The notes: generated from the sequence alone by a model not told the origin. 64,000 bases of DNA from Paenibacillus riograndensis SBR5 (GCF_000981585.1 NZ_LN831776.1:6183187-6247186); one strand, 5' to 3'; shown: positions 45,213-58,814, numbered from the stretch's first letter. Made by a program: numbers and translations.

Positions 45213-45305
45213 TGACCCGTATGGGATACTCTCCACTCCGTTTCGAGATTGCGAAGTATTCCTTACGAAGCGTAAGCTTCAACGAACCCTATGGATTCTC
45301 AACCC
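45213..45305. repeat. Partial tRNA-Glu 3' end copy plus ~80-nt insert (copy B)
   Basis: TGACCCGTATGGGAT at 45213-45227 repeats the 3' end of the tRNA-Glu gene (45326-45341 on the plus strand) and breaks at the same T-arm position as copy A. The insert 45228-45305 (ACTCTCCACTCCG, CGAGATTGCGA, CCTTACGAAGCGTAAGCTTC, GATTCTCAACCC) is the counterpart of 44752-44832. Confidence 0.8.
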
Positions 45306-45323
45306 AAAATTCGAAGATGTAAT

Positions 45324-45398
45324 TGGTGACCCGTATGGGATTCGAACCCATGTTACCTCCGTGAAAGGGAGGTGTCTTAACCCCTTGACCAACGGGCC
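45324..45398 (-). tRNA. tRNA-Glu (anticodon TTC)
   Basis: Acceptor GGCCCGT/ACGGGTC, anticodon stem CCTCC with loop CTTTCAC (TTC), T-loop TTCGAAT and encoded CCA. It is first in the seven-gene tRNA cluster. Confidence 0.95.
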
Positions 45399-45491
45399 AT
45401 AATGTAGAACTAACATTTGACAACAAAAAATATTATATCAAACAAAGAGGTATATAGCAATAGTTTCTTAAGAAAAGTTGGGAGATCTGCT

Positions 45492-46091
45492 TCATCTGTC
45501 AAGCAAACGAATGTGCTGATATTTCACTTTTAAGCGTTGAATAAATCTTCTCATCCTCCCTGGTGCAGCGGGCAGCAGCGAAATCTGAAGTTTGGCGGCT
45601 ATGGCTTCTGCCACCTGCTCAATACTCATATTATCTGTAACCAGTTGCTCGGCAAATATAGGGTGCTGATGCCCTTTTAGGCATCTGTCGATCTGATTGG
45701 CAGCCCATGAGTGTTTTCCTTCTCCACGGCTTCTCAGCCGGGCCAGGAGCCGATCCCGCGATACATACAAGGTGTAGTGATACACCTTGATCCCGTCCTC
45801 TCTCAGTCGTCCAACGATCTCCCTAAAGTAATCAGGCTCGACAATCGTCATTGGAACAATAATGATCCCCTCAAATTCGGAGGCAATATATCGTAACATG
45901 GAATAATTAAATTCACGCCACTGAGAGTAATTTTGAAAATCATTTTTCTTCAGTGTTGAAGGTATGTTCTTCTGTATGTAGTAGCCGGCATTTTCCGGGT
46001 CGAACACAAAGGAATGTGGGATTCTGCGATTTAGCTCAAAGGCCGTTTGAGTTTTTCCCGAACCAAAAGCTCCATTTATCCAAAGAATCAT
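45492..46091 (-). CDS. tmrB: TmrB-like ATP-binding tunicamycin resistance protein
   Basis: The 199-residue protein has an N-terminal P-loop (MILWINGAFGSGKTQTAFEL, Walker A at residues 7-14). It then has the TmrB phrases DPENAGYYIQ, WREFNYSMLRYI, GIIIVPMTIV and KHSWAANQIDRC, and a basic, amphipathic C-terminus (MRRFIQRLKVKYQHIRL). It lines up along its full length with B. subtilis TmrB, which confers tunicamycin resistance and associates with the membrane through its C-terminal helix. It stands alone between the tRNA and rRNA clusters with a repeat copy upstream. The resistance function here is inferred from homology; the fold is that of small nucleotide kinases. Confidence 0.82.
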   Translation of the reverse strand: MILWINGAFGSGKTQTAFELNRRIPHSFVFDPENAGYYIQKNIPSTLKKNDFQNYSQWREFNYSMLRYIASEFEGIIIVPMTIVEPDYFREIVGRLREDGIKVYHYTLYVSRDRLLARLRSRGEGKHSWAANQIDRCLKGHQHPIFAEQLVTDNMSIEQVAEAIAAKLQISLLPAAPGRMRRFIQRLKVKYQHIRLLDR

Positions 46092-46203
46092 GGCATCGCC
46101 TCCGAAGATTAGCCTTCTACTTACTCTCTATTCTAAAAAAACAAAATAGCTCCCTCGCCCTTCTGGTCAACATAGCTGCTTGGGGTTTCAGTTGAGTTGC
46201 TGA

Positions 46204-46366
46204 AGGTCCCTCCATGAACCCCTAGGCGGCTCCAAGTGGAAAAAGGTTAACTAATTCAGCTCATTTCGCCTCTCGAATAGTAATATTGCCAATTAAGATT
46301 CCTTTTTCCTCTTATTTCTCACGATTATTGATTTTTCAGAGAAATAGGTTCCCTTTTTCCAACTAG
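46204..46366 (+). repeat. Dispersed repeat, copy 2
   Basis: The core 46234-46366 starts AAGTGGAAAAAGGTTAACT and ends CCCTTTTTCCAACTAG, parallel to 43848-43981. Similarity continues about 30 bases upstream (CTCCATGAACCCCTAGG against CCCATGAATCCTACGG). It fills most of the gene-free stretch between tmrB and the 5S terminator. Confidence 0.75.
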
Positions 46367-46477
46367 CGCTTACAAGAAAGCAGTTGAGCAAGCACCAGTT
46401 AGGAAAAGATATCTCAGCTGACGATTTCCTTCAATTCAGGCAAATTCCACTTTTTTAGAATATCATGATTTCCCACA

Positions 46478-46515
46478 AAACAAAAAAGCCACTGTTGATT
46501 ATTCAACAATGGCTT
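46478..46515 (-). terminator. rRNA operon terminator
   Basis: AAGCCATTGTTGA and TCAACAGTGGCTT pair over 13 bases with one weak pair and run into TTTTTTG, directly after the 5S gene on the minus strand. Confidence 0.9.
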
Positions 46516-46520
46516 CATGT

Positions 46521-46637
46521 GCTTGGCGGCGTCCTACTCTCCCAGGACCCTTCGGTCCAAGTACCATCGGCGCTGGAGGGCTTAACGGTCGTGTTCGGGA
46601 TGGGTACGTGTGGAACCCCTCCGCTATCGCCACCAAA
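46521..46637 (-). rRNA. 5S rRNA
   Basis: On the minus strand the sequence reads TTTGGTGGCGATAGCGG to CGCCAAGC, with the conserved internal TACCCATCCCGAACACG segment. About 117 nt, the usual length, placed after the 23S gene. Ends are set by pairing of the termini and are accurate to a few bases. Confidence 0.95.
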
Positions 46638-46788
46638 CGGGCACTTGCGGTGCAAATGCATAATTCAGGTCTCAGCATCGCCAAATGCTGAAAGCAAATG
46701 TCACATCATGCGGCCACTTGGACCTCATGACTTCCAATTTGATTCCTGAAAACTGAATCCGAAACGAAATCTACATTTTAGTTTTTTT

Positions 46789-51605
<4,817 letters not shown>

Positions 51606-51803
51606 ATTGAAAAAAGCGATAGCTCATTTTGAAACATCTGACGAGAATTTGCATTCTCTGATGAAATTTCTAAAGCGTGAAACACGCTGTGAAACTCATC
51701 TGTTTTGGATCTCACTTGCATGAAATCCCACTCACTCGTTGTTCAGTTTTCAAAGATCAAACTCGTTGTCGGCGATGATTATCTCGTCACCAGCAACTTT
51801 TAT

Positions 51804-51832
51804 AATATACCATGTTTATCGATCAATCGCAA
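51804..51832 (-). promoter_or_regulatory. rRNA operon promoter P2
   Basis: TTGCGA (51827-51832) and TATATT (51804-51809) are separated by exactly 17 bases, with an A/T-rich upstream tract (CAAAACAAGTT... reversed) as for rrn UP elements. It lies about 200 bases before the 16S gene. Confidence 0.75.
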
Positions 51833-51920
51833 CTTTTTTTTCAAAACAAGTTAGCTCATTAACCAAATATCCATGATTCCCATCCACAAACTTTCACATA
51901 ACGTTTGCGACCGGATTTAT

Positions 51921-51950
51921 AATATAACACGTATCTTCCGATAAATACAA
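51921..51950 (-). promoter_or_regulatory. rRNA operon promoter P1
   Basis: TTGTAT (51945-51950) and TATATT (51921-51926) with 18-base spacing form a second promoter in tandem with P2, as is usual for rRNA operons. No protein gene lies between 51606 and 52097. Confidence 0.65.
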
Positions 51951-52030
51951 CCTCAAATATTACCAATTATGAACTGAGCCATATGCCCTCTTAAGTTTTG
52001 CATGACCATTTACCCACCAATAATTACAAG

Positions 52031-52074
52031 AAGCATGCAGCACTGCATTGTACTAATGCAGTCACTACATGCTT
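52031..52074 (-). terminator. Hairpin after the LysM gene
   Basis: AAGCATGtAGtgACTGCATT and AATGCAGTgcTgCATGCTT pair with small bulges over about 17 positions. The tail is only moderately T-rich. It lies just past the LysM gene stop and before the rRNA promoters, so a terminator function is likely. Confidence 0.55.
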
Positions 52075-52097
52075 GATGAGCCTAGCTTATAAATAAT

Positions 52098-53783
52098 TCA
52101 GTTCGAAATCCATGGATTTTTGCTTTTTTTCGTTTTGTTTTTACGGGTATTCTGGCTGGTGCGCTGTTTGGCAGAACTTTTGCTGCTGGTGTTGGCGGGC
52201 AGACCTGATGTCTTAACTTTTTCTGCAGGCGGTTTGGTGCTGTCTTTACTGCTCACCGCAGGTTCAGAACGTTCTGCCACTGCCACTGGAGTTGTCTCCT
52301 GCTGAAAAAATTCAGGCTCCTGAATTTCAGGCACCCTGTTATGCGCATGATTCTCCATTCCCGGGTACACCGGATACGCCGGAATACTGGAAACCATAGG
52401 TGCTGCGAATGTACTTGGCGCCACTGAATACGCCTGCGGACTCATATCTATTCCGTATGGAGAGCTCAATCCTGGCATGGGCTGCATATAACCGGGGTAA
52501 TTGTTAAACATGGGCTGCTCATAGGAATACGGTTGAACTGATTGTACCGGCATCTCTGCACCGCAACCGCATGATGGCCATGGCAGATTCATGGACGGTT
52601 CGCTGTACTGAGGCATAACATATGATGAATTTTCACTGACAGGACTGATGTTTTCATAAGCCGGCGCTGTGTTCGGGTACCAGGCTCCAGGGAACTCCGT
52701 TGCCGAATACAGGCCATATGGGGAAGGATAATCCTGCATATAGCTCGCCGGCTGGACAAAGCCCGGGGCCGGGTTCATTCCCATTACAGCCATGGGTTCA
52801 TAGTACGGATATGCCGTTGGAGAATCCATGAAATATGGATTTGTGCTTAAGCCCGGGTAGCCGAATGAATTGTCACAGGACGACTGCTTATTAGCTGGCT
52901 CGACCCCTGATTTGGATTTTCCCTGGGGAGGCATCTCATAGGTCATCGCTTCCTGAGCCGGAACTGAGATTTGTACAAACAAACTCTGGGATTCATGAAT
53001 CATTTCATGAACTGGCAACACTTCCGGTGCTTTGTTCGCGACAGGTGACACTTCCGGTACTTTGTTCACGACAGGTGACACTTCCGGTACTTTGTTCACG
53101 ACAGGTGACACTTCCGGTACTTTGTTCACGACAGGTGATACTTCCGGTACTTTGTTCACGATAGGCGACACTTCCGGTACTTTGTTCACGACAGGTGACA
53201 CTTCCGGTACTTTGTTCACGACAGGTGACACTTCCGGTACTTTGTTCACGACAGGTGATACTTCCGGTTCTTTGTTAATTATAGGAGCTACTTCAGGCTC
53301 TTTGTTTGGAGCAGGCGCCGGCAGATTGGTTGTAACGGGTGATACCTCAGCAGGCGGCTGCTCTTTGACTCCGGTATAATCTTTAGCACCCAGCTTTGTT
53401 TTGTCAATGATAGCATTGGCTGCGGATTGGGGCTCAACAGCAACAGGATCTCCCTTTTTGGGGATATTGACAGTTTCACCAACCAAGAGGGCATTTGGAT
53501 TCTTTAAATGTGTATTGGCATCAATCATATCCTTCAGTTTAATTCCCCATGCTTTGGACAGCTTCCACAAGGTATCGCCTTGCTTGACAGTATGTTTGTA
53601 ATAGACCTCATTATTCTCCGGAACGGGTACCGTAGCCGTAGGGATTTTCACCTTATCCCCAACGGCAAGCACATCAGGATTGCTGATCTGCGGGTTAGCC
53701 TCGATGATTTTTTGCAGCGGCACCCCGTACTTTTGCGATAAGGCATACAGCGTATCGCCTGATTTGACCATGTGTATTTTCAC
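52098..53783 (-). CDS. SafA-like LysM spore coat/morphogenetic protein
   Basis: The 561-residue protein has two N-terminal LysM domains (residues 3-48, HMVKSGDTLYALSQKYGV; and 63-108, HTVKQGDTLWKLSKAWGI) that bind peptidoglycan. A ten-fold 10-residue repeat (unit NKVPEVSPVV, about residues 159-258) follows. The rest is a Tyr/Pro/Met-rich region with PYYEPMAVMGMNP and similar phrases, and a Lys-rich end. B. subtilis SafA has an N-terminal LysM and a Tyr/Pro-rich tail. The location downstream of pheA matches the order pheA-...-safA. The start is GTG 53783, ten bases after GGAGG. Its role in coat assembly is inferred; there is no signal peptide, as expected for a mother-cell coat protein. Confidence 0.8.
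   Translation of the reverse strand: MKIHMVKSGDTLYALSQKYGVPLQKIIEANPQISNPDVLAVGDKVKIPTATVPVPENNEVYYKHTVKQGDTLWKLSKAWGIKLKDMIDANTHLKNPNALLVGETVNIPKKGDPVAVEPQSAANAIIDKTKLGAKDYTGVKEQPPAEVSPVTTNLPAPAPNKEPEVAPIINKEPEVSPVVNKVPEVSPVVNKVPEVSPVVNKVPEVSPIVNKVPEVSPVVNKVPEVSPVVNKVPEVSPVVNKVPEVSPVANKAPEVLPVHEMIHESQSLFVQISVPAQEAMTYEMPPQGKSKSGVEPANKQSSCDNSFGYPGLSTNPYFMDSPTAYPYYEPMAVMGMNPAPGFVQPASYMQDYPSPYGLYSATEFPGAWYPNTAPAYENISPVSENSSYVMPQYSEPSMNLPWPSCGCGAEMPVQSVQPYSYEQPMFNNYPGYMQPMPGLSSPYGIDMSPQAYSVAPSTFAAPMVSSIPAYPVYPGMENHAHNRVPEIQEPEFFQQETTPVAVAERSEPAVSSKDSTKPPAEKVKTSGLPANTSSKSSAKQRTSQNTRKNKTKKSKNPWISN
53011..53310 (-). repeat. Ten tandem 30-bp coding repeats in the LysM gene
   Basis: Units of 30 bases, typified by ACAGGTGACACTTCCGGTAC plus TTTGTTCACG, run without gaps from 53011 to 53310. 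The central six or seven are nearly identical in DNA, and the outer ones diverge. Each encodes a 10-residue unit P-E-V-x-P-V-V-N-K-V, so the repeat keeps frame. The DNA identity suggests recent slippage or unequal exchange. Confidence 0.95.
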
Positions 53784-53890
53784 GCAGCAATAACCTCCTA
53801 AAAGTTTTGTTAGTGAGCCTCAAAGCTTGCTTCGAAAGCATACGCCAGTGGTGTAGGCTTATACTTTTGTAAACGGCGTTGTACTAAAAT
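53784..53890 (-). repeat. Upstream repeat carrying the LysM gene ribosome site
   Basis: The minus-strand sequence running into the GTG ends with ...CAAAACTTTTAGGAGG and contains GCATACGC/TTTCGAAGCAAGC. The same pattern precedes hom at 58240-58375: TTTTAGGAGG, TTCGAAGCAATT and two units with CGAAAGCATA or GAAAGTATA. The shared block includes the Shine-Dalgarno. It is a small upstream repeat family, not a coding region. Confidence 0.55.
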
Positions 53891-54067
53891 TGGGTAGAAG
53901 CATAGGCTTAAATCCCCTGAAGCCATGCATCCTGTACAGCTATGCTGCAAACTCCGGTGCCGAAAGCTTCCTCAGGTTATCCTGCTTCCAGCATCTTGAT
54001 ATGCGGTACAGCCGCCTCCTTCGTTACTACATCTTATGCAGGCTATGGGCGATTGACATCCCTCAAA

Positions 54068-54104
54068 CAAAAAAAATCCTCTCATGCATAGCATGAAAGG
54101 ATTT
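54068..54104 (-). terminator. Terminator after ilvE
   Basis: AAATCCTTTCATGC-tat-GCATGAGAGGATTT forms a 14-base stem (one mismatch) followed by TTTTTG on the minus strand, 37 bases after the ilvE stop. Confidence 0.9.
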
Positions 54105-54140
54105 GTGCTTGTAAACCTGAGCTTGTCTCATAGTCCAGGA

Positions 54141-55022
54141 TCATTCCCAAACTTTATAGCCGTCCTTATCTACAACATTGCGGAACTCTTCAAGCAGCTG
54201 CAGCGTAATAGGGCCTGCATGCCCTGCACCGATAACGCGGCCGTCGATTTCCCGTGCCGCAATCACTTCGGCAGCTGTGCCGGTGAAGAAAACCTCATCT
54301 GCAATATACACGTCATGCATAGTAAACGGCTCTTCTTTCAGAGTCAGTCCCAGCTTGCCGCATAGCTCGATGATTGCCAGACGAGTAATACCTTCCAGTG
54401 CGCCCAGGTAGCACGGCGGCGTGTAGACTATGCCTCTTTTGACAATAAAAATATTATCTCCTGAACCCTCGGTTACATACCCCTGGGCATTCATCATGAT
54501 CGCTTCGTCGGCTTCCGCCAGATTGGACTGGATTTTGACGAGGATGTTGTTGAGATAGTTCAGTGATTTGATCTTAGGGTTGAGCGCATCCGGAATATTG
54601 CGGCGCTGGGAGACGGAAACTGCACGAAGTCCGTTCAGATAGGCCTGCTCCGGATAAATGGCCAGCTGTTCAACAATAATGATGACACTGGCTTTGGGAC
54701 AGCGGCGTGGGTCCAGACCCAAATTGCCGGGGCCGCGGGAAACAATCAGGCGGATATATCCATTGCGCATGTCATTGAGACGTATCGTTTCAGCCATAGC
54801 TTCCAGCATTTCGTCATAAGTCAGCGGGATATCCAGCATAATGGACTTGGCTGAATCATAGAGTCTGTCCAGATGCTCCTTGCATTTAAAAATATTGCCG
54901 TTGTAGATACGGATGCCTTCGAATATACCGTCTCCGTATAGAAATCCGTGATCAAACACGGATACCTTTGCATTTTCCTTCGTTACGTGTTGTCCATCCA
55001 GATAGATCCATTGCTCAGCCAT
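54141..55022 (-). CDS. ilvE: Branched-chain amino acid aminotransferase
   Basis: The 293-residue fold-type IV PLP enzyme makes the last step of valine, leucine and isoleucine synthesis or the first of their breakdown. Landmarks are FDHGFLYGDGIFEGIRIYNG, the Schiff-base Lys152 in IKSLNYLNN and the phosphate-binding TEGSGDNIFIV region. The EEPFTMHDVYIADEVFFTGTA segment in two stretches matches IlvE-type enzymes. A longer frame reaches 55118 but overlaps pheA; ATG 55022 is four bases past the pheA stop. It ends the amino acid operon, before a strong terminator. Confidence 0.92.
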   Translation of the reverse strand: MAEQWIYLDGQHVTKENAKVSVFDHGFLYGDGIFEGIRIYNGNIFKCKEHLDRLYDSAKSIMLDIPLTYDEMLEAMAETIRLNDMRNGYIRLIVSRGPGNLGLDPRRCPKASVIIIVEQLAIYPEQAYLNGLRAVSVSQRRNIPDALNPKIKSLNYLNNILVKIQSNLAEADEAIMMNAQGYVTEGSGDNIFIVKRGIVYTPPCYLGALEGITRLAIIELCGKLGLTLKEEPFTMHDVYIADEVFFTGTAAEVIAAREIDGRVIGAGHAGPITLQLLEEFRNVVDKDGYKVWE

Positions 55023-55026
55023 GAAT

Positions 55027-55914
55027 TTACTGCACCTCCGCTTTCTCTTCCTCATAGGTGTATGTGGGATACGAGCCCAGAATCCGCACCTGGCAGCCCA
55101 AGGCATTGATCTCTTCAATCGCCGCAGGCAGCAGGACCGATTCGATCGGTTCCATCACATCAATATAAAAATAATAAGTACCTAATTTCTTCTTGGTCGG
55201 CCGTGACTCTATACGTGATAAATTCAGCCGCCGCCAAGCAAATGCAGCCAGCACCTGATGGAGTGCTCCGGGAAAATCCTCCGGCAGGGTCACCAGGATG
55301 CTAGTCTTGTCACCGCTGCTCTTCCGGGGAAGCTCCAGCTTCTGATGGCCAACAAGCACAAACCGCGTGTAATTGTTATTATGATCTGTTACCTGCCGTT
55401 CTACAACCTCAAGCCCATGCGTAGCCGCACCAAGAGCTGTGCCGATCGCAGCCCAGCCTTTGCCGGGATTGTTCGAAACAATCTCCACGGCTTCAGATGT
55501 GCTTCCGACGGACTCCAGTTCGGCCCAGGGAGCGTGATCGCGGATAAATTGCAGGCATTGCGCCATGGCAACGGGATGAGAAAGGATTTTGACCACTTTA
55601 CTGTAATCCTTATGGCCCTCAGCATCCACAAATTCCTGGGGATTACTGATAAGATTCTGTATAGAAGGGAAAATCCACTCCGCCTGCATAGGCAGGTTCA
55701 CTTCATTGATGAGCCAGTCTATATGCAGACTTACCGAACCTTCAATAGTATTCTCAATCGGAATCACGCTGTAGTCCGTCGCTCCATTGGCCGTAGCCAG
55801 AAAAACATTGGAGATTAGCTTATGATGCTCAATATTTACAGGCTCATCACCGAATAAATGCAGCAGCGCTTCATGCGACACCGAGCCCTGCGGCAACACT
55901 GCTATTGATTTCAT
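55027..55914 (-). CDS. pheA: Prephenate dehydratase
   Basis: The 295-residue enzyme turns prephenate to phenylpyruvate in phenylalanine synthesis. It has the PDT domain (IAVLPQGSVSHEALLHLFG, PIENTIEGSVSLHIDWL), the catalytic TRF motif in NNNYTRFVLVG, and a C-terminal ACT domain with the ESRP motif (IESRPTKKKLGTYYFYID), which gives phenylalanine feedback inhibition in the family. The ATG overlaps the thrB stop by four bases. Confidence 0.95.
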   Translation of the reverse strand: MKSIAVLPQGSVSHEALLHLFGDEPVNIEHHKLISNVFLATANGATDYSVIPIENTIEGSVSLHIDWLINEVNLPMQAEWIFPSIQNLISNPQEFVDAEGHKDYSKVVKILSHPVAMAQCLQFIRDHAPWAELESVGSTSEAVEIVSNNPGKGWAAIGTALGAATHGLEVVERQVTDHNNNYTRFVLVGHQKLELPRKSSGDKTSILVTLPEDFPGALHQVLAAFAWRRLNLSRIESRPTKKKLGTYYFYIDVMEPIESVLLPAAIEEINALGCQVRILGSYPTYTYEEEKAEVQ

Positions 55915-56891
55915 AACTGTTTTTCTCCTTTTATCATATCCAAAAATGATCTGTTTTGCATCTGGTTTGGTTCAATCTGTTCTACGGCCACACCGGATGA
56001 ACTAGGCGGCAGCCAGCAGGTCCGCGCAGGGATACCATGCTCCTCCATCGTTTGCTTCAGAAAAAGCTCCAGCTCCGGCTTGCGGCTCTCCTGCCGGTCA
56101 ACCATACATAGCAGCGTTGGCCCGGCACCGCTCAGCGCAATGCCCAGTGCTCCATGCCCTGTCGCCTCGGCCAGCAGCTTCTCCATCCCGGGCACTAATG
56201 GCGCCCGGTAAGGCTGATGCAAGCGGTCCTGCATGGCGCGGCCGATCAGATCAAGCCGGCCTGCCGCCAGGGCAGCCGTTAACAGCGAGGTCCGGCTGAT
56301 ATTATGAACAGCATCCCCCACCGTGATCTGAGATGGAAGCACCCCGCGGGCTTTGGTGGTCGAAAGCTCGAAGTCAGGTATAACTACAAGAATCTCAAGC
56401 GCCTCGGGAGGCTCAATCCGGATGTAATCCGCATGTTCACCGTCCCACACGGCTGTGATGATGCCGCCAAAGAGCGAGGCGCCCACATTATCCGGATGCT
56501 TTTCCAAGGCTGTGGCCATATCGAACAGTTTGGCGTTACTCAAGGGGGAACCAATCATGGCATTGGCCGCCGCCATTCCGCCGACAATCGCTGAAGCGCT
56601 GCTGCCCAGTCCGCGGGTAAGCGGGATATCCGAGTACATGGTGATGGAAAGCTCCGGAACGGCTACCCCGGCTTCCGAAAAAACCATTTGTGCCACCTGA
56701 TAAAGCAAATTGCTTTTATCCTTGGCCACACCTGCCATCTCGTCTCCGTAAAGATGAAATTCGGTCTCTGCAGATTCCTCCATTTCAATCCAGGCATATA
56801 ATGAAAGCGCCATGCCCAGCGTATCAAATCCCGGCCCCAGATTAGCAGTGCTGGCGGGTACTTTAACTCTAGACCTTCCGTACATACTCAT
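55911..56891 (-). CDS. thrB: Homoserine kinase
   Basis: The 326-residue GHMP kinase phosphorylates homoserine in threonine synthesis. Motifs include VKVPASTANLGPGFDTLG near the N-terminus, the ATP loop PLTRGLGSSASAIVGG and the C-terminal GALGIALSGAGPTLLCM. ATG 56891 has AAGGAG about eleven bases upstream; the longer frame to 56936 lacks a site. It follows hom by 56 bases and overlaps pheA. The terminal 20-25 residues are a basic, non-conserved tail. Confidence 0.95.
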   Translation of the reverse strand: MSMYGRSRVKVPASTANLGPGFDTLGMALSLYAWIEMEESAETEFHLYGDEMAGVAKDKSNLLYQVAQMVFSEAGVAVPELSITMYSDIPLTRGLGSSASAIVGGMAAANAMIGSPLSNAKLFDMATALEKHPDNVGASLFGGIITAVWDGEHADYIRIEPPEALEILVVIPDFELSTTKARGVLPSQITVGDAVHNISRTSLLTAALAAGRLDLIGRAMQDRLHQPYRAPLVPGMEKLLAEATGHGALGIALSGAGPTLLCMVDRQESRKPELELFLKQTMEEHGIPARTCWLPPSSSGVAVEQIEPNQMQNRSFLDMIKGEKQL

Positions 56892-56947
56892 AGCTGGTAA
56901 ATCTCCTTCATTATTTTTGCGTCTAGCTGTCAGCACGAATTCAAGGT

Positions 56948-58234
56948 TTAGCCTTCTACCCGATAGTGGCTCTTAATCCGGTGAATGACCTTAAGCTGCT
57001 CCAGATGCCGCATTACTTTATTCATACTCGCCTTGCTGGCATTGTGCGTCACAATAATAATCTCCGCATCCGGATTACTCGGATTGGCTTGCTGCACCAC
57101 CGAATCAAGACTGACATCATACTCCGCGAATACCTGTGTAATTTTAGCCAGTACACCGGCCTTGTCATCTACATGCAGCAGCAGAAAATTCTTATAGAAG
57201 ATGTCTTCGTCACTCTTGAGCTTCTTCTGTTTGTACGGCACAATCTGCTTCAGCCCGTTAACGCCCAGCTTCAGGTTCTTAATAACGGCGACCAGATCCG
57301 CTACGATGGATGTAGCTGTAGGCATAGCGCCTGCTCCTGCACCGTAAAACATCGTTTCTCCAACAGCCTGACCGTATACATATACCGCATTATATACGCC
57401 GTTGACGGAAGCGATCGGGTGACCGGTCCGGATCATTGTCGGCTGCACGCTGATGCTGAATTCATCCTCATGACTCTCGGCAATGCCCAGCAGCTTCATT
57501 TCGTACCCCAGCCTTTTGGCAAAAGCGATATCCTCCTTGCTCACTCCGGAAATGCCGCTGACACTGACATCACTCAGCTCCACATTGGTCCGGAAGCCAA
57601 GTGTGCCAAGAATAGCCATTTTGCGTGCAGCATCCAGGCCTTCGACGTCGGAGGTCGGGTCCGATTCAGCATATCCGAGTTCTTGTGCTTCCTTCAGCAC
57701 ATCATGGTAGGACGCGCCTTCCTGGCTCATTTTGCTCAGTATGTAATTGGTAGTCCCGTTTACGATGCCCATAATCTTCACGATTTTATCAGAGGAAAAG
57801 CCCTCGATAAGCGTGCGGATAATCGGAATGCCTCCGGCCACACTGGCCTCATAAAACACATCGCATTGCTTCTCCTGCGCCTTCGCAAGAATCTCCGAGC
57901 CATGCAGCGCCATCAGGTCCTTGTTGGCCGTCACGATATGCTTGCCGCGTTCCAGCGCCTCCAGAATGTATTCCTTCGTTCCCGCGATTCCCCCCATCAC
58001 TTCCACGATGACGTCAATCTCCGGGTCACGGATAACGTCCCAGGGATCATCGGTGATAGCAGCCGCATCCACTTCGATATCCCGGGGTTTGTCAGTATTC
58101 TTAACGGCAATGCGCTCAATGAGAATCGGAGAGCCCACCTGGCTGCTCAGATCCTCCTGATTCCCTTCCACGATACGGACTACACCCGTACCCACTGTTC
58201 CCAGACCCAGCAACCCCACTTTGACCGGCTTCAT
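56948..58234 (-). CDS. hom: Homoserine dehydrogenase
   Basis: The 428-residue enzyme reduces aspartate semialdehyde to homoserine for threonine and methionine. It has the Rossmann motif VGLLGLGTVGTGVV, substrate site NGTTNYILSKM and GYAESDPTSDVEGLDAA, and a C-terminal ACT domain (LLHVDDKAGVLAKITQVF) that allows feedback control. The start at 58234 has AGGAGG six bases upstream. That ribosome site belongs to a repeated upstream block also found before the LysM gene. It follows pheB by about 140 bases. Confidence 0.96.
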   Translation of the reverse strand: MKPVKVGLLGLGTVGTGVVRIVEGNQEDLSSQVGSPILIERIAVKNTDKPRDIEVDAAAITDDPWDVIRDPEIDVIVEVMGGIAGTKEYILEALERGKHIVTANKDLMALHGSEILAKAQEKQCDVFYEASVAGGIPIIRTLIEGFSSDKIVKIMGIVNGTTNYILSKMSQEGASYHDVLKEAQELGYAESDPTSDVEGLDAARKMAILGTLGFRTNVELSDVSVSGISGVSKEDIAFAKRLGYEMKLLGIAESHEDEFSISVQPTMIRTGHPIASVNGVYNAVYVYGQAVGETMFYGAGAGAMPTATSIVADLVAVIKNLKLGVNGLKQIVPYKQKKLKSDEDIFYKNFLLLHVDDKAGVLAKITQVFAEYDVSLDSVVQQANPSNPDAEIIIVTHNASKASMNKVMRHLEQLKVIHRIKSHYRVEG

Positions 58235-58376
58235 TTGAATCCTCCTAAAAGTTTTGTGAGCATGACTTCCCTGAATTGCTTCGAACAAAACTACATCGAA
58301 AGCATAAACTTAAGTTGTGTGAGCACACTACTTGAAATGACTTTGAAAGTATACACCTGAGTTTCATGAAACGGCA
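58235..58376 (-). repeat. Upstream repeat between pheB and hom
   Basis: The non-coding stretch on the minus strand contains two units (CGAAAGCATA... and GAAAGTATA...) and finishes AAAACTTTTAGGAGG before hom. The end matches the block before the LysM gene. No terminator or T-box-like structure is obvious, so pheB and hom may be co-transcribed. Confidence 0.5.
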
Positions 58377-58814
58377 TTACCCCTGCCCGATAATCAAAGC
58401 CCGCTTCACTCCGGGTATTGCCTTCAGGCTGTCCAGCATGTCGCCTAATTCTTCGTTCAAATGCGAAATTTCCACAGAGATAACCACATTGGCCCGCCCC
58501 TGCAAGGGAATACTCTGGTGAATCGTCAGCACATTGGCGCCATGAACAGCAACTGACCCCAACACCTTGGACAGCATACCCGATTCATGCTCCAGATCAA
58601 TGGAGATCGTAACAATACGCTCCCGTTCCAGCTGATGGATTAAATGAATGCCATCCTTATATTTATAAAATGCACTGCGGCTAAGCCCAACCTGTTCTAC
58701 ACCCTCATGTACCGTCTTGGCATCACCTGCCTCAAGCAGCTGTTTGACCTGCATGGTCTTTAGCACAGCGTCAGGCAATATGTCCTCACGGACCAAATAA
58801 TAGCGTTCTTTCAC
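58377..58814 (-). CDS. pheB: PheB, ACT domain protein
   Basis: The 145-residue protein consists of an N-terminal helix-turn-helix-like part (VHEGVEQVGLSRSAFYKYKDGI) and a C-terminal ACT domain (TISIDLEHESGMLSKVL), as in B. subtilis PheB. The likely start is GTG 58814, with GGTGAGG upstream. The in-frame extension to 58946 is too long for the family. PheB is associated with phenylalanine metabolism or its control, but its biochemical role is uncertain. It heads the pheB-hom-thrB-pheA-ilvE run. Confidence 0.88.
   Translation of the reverse strand: MKERYYLVREDILPDAVLKTMQVKQLLEAGDAKTVHEGVEQVGLSRSAFYKYKDGIHLIHQLERERIVTISIDLEHESGMLSKVLGSVAVHGANVLTIHQSIPLQGRANVVISVEISHLNEELGDMLDSLKAIPGVKRALIIGQG

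Noticed and set aside
53011..53310. 30-bp regular repeats that resemble a CRISPR array
   Set aside because: The units abut without spacers and keep the reading frame of the LysM protein, and no cas genes are near. It is a coding tandem repeat.
56966..58360. 464-codon plus-strand frame opposite hom
   Set aside because: It is antisense to the clear homoserine dehydrogenase gene and shows no protein family features.
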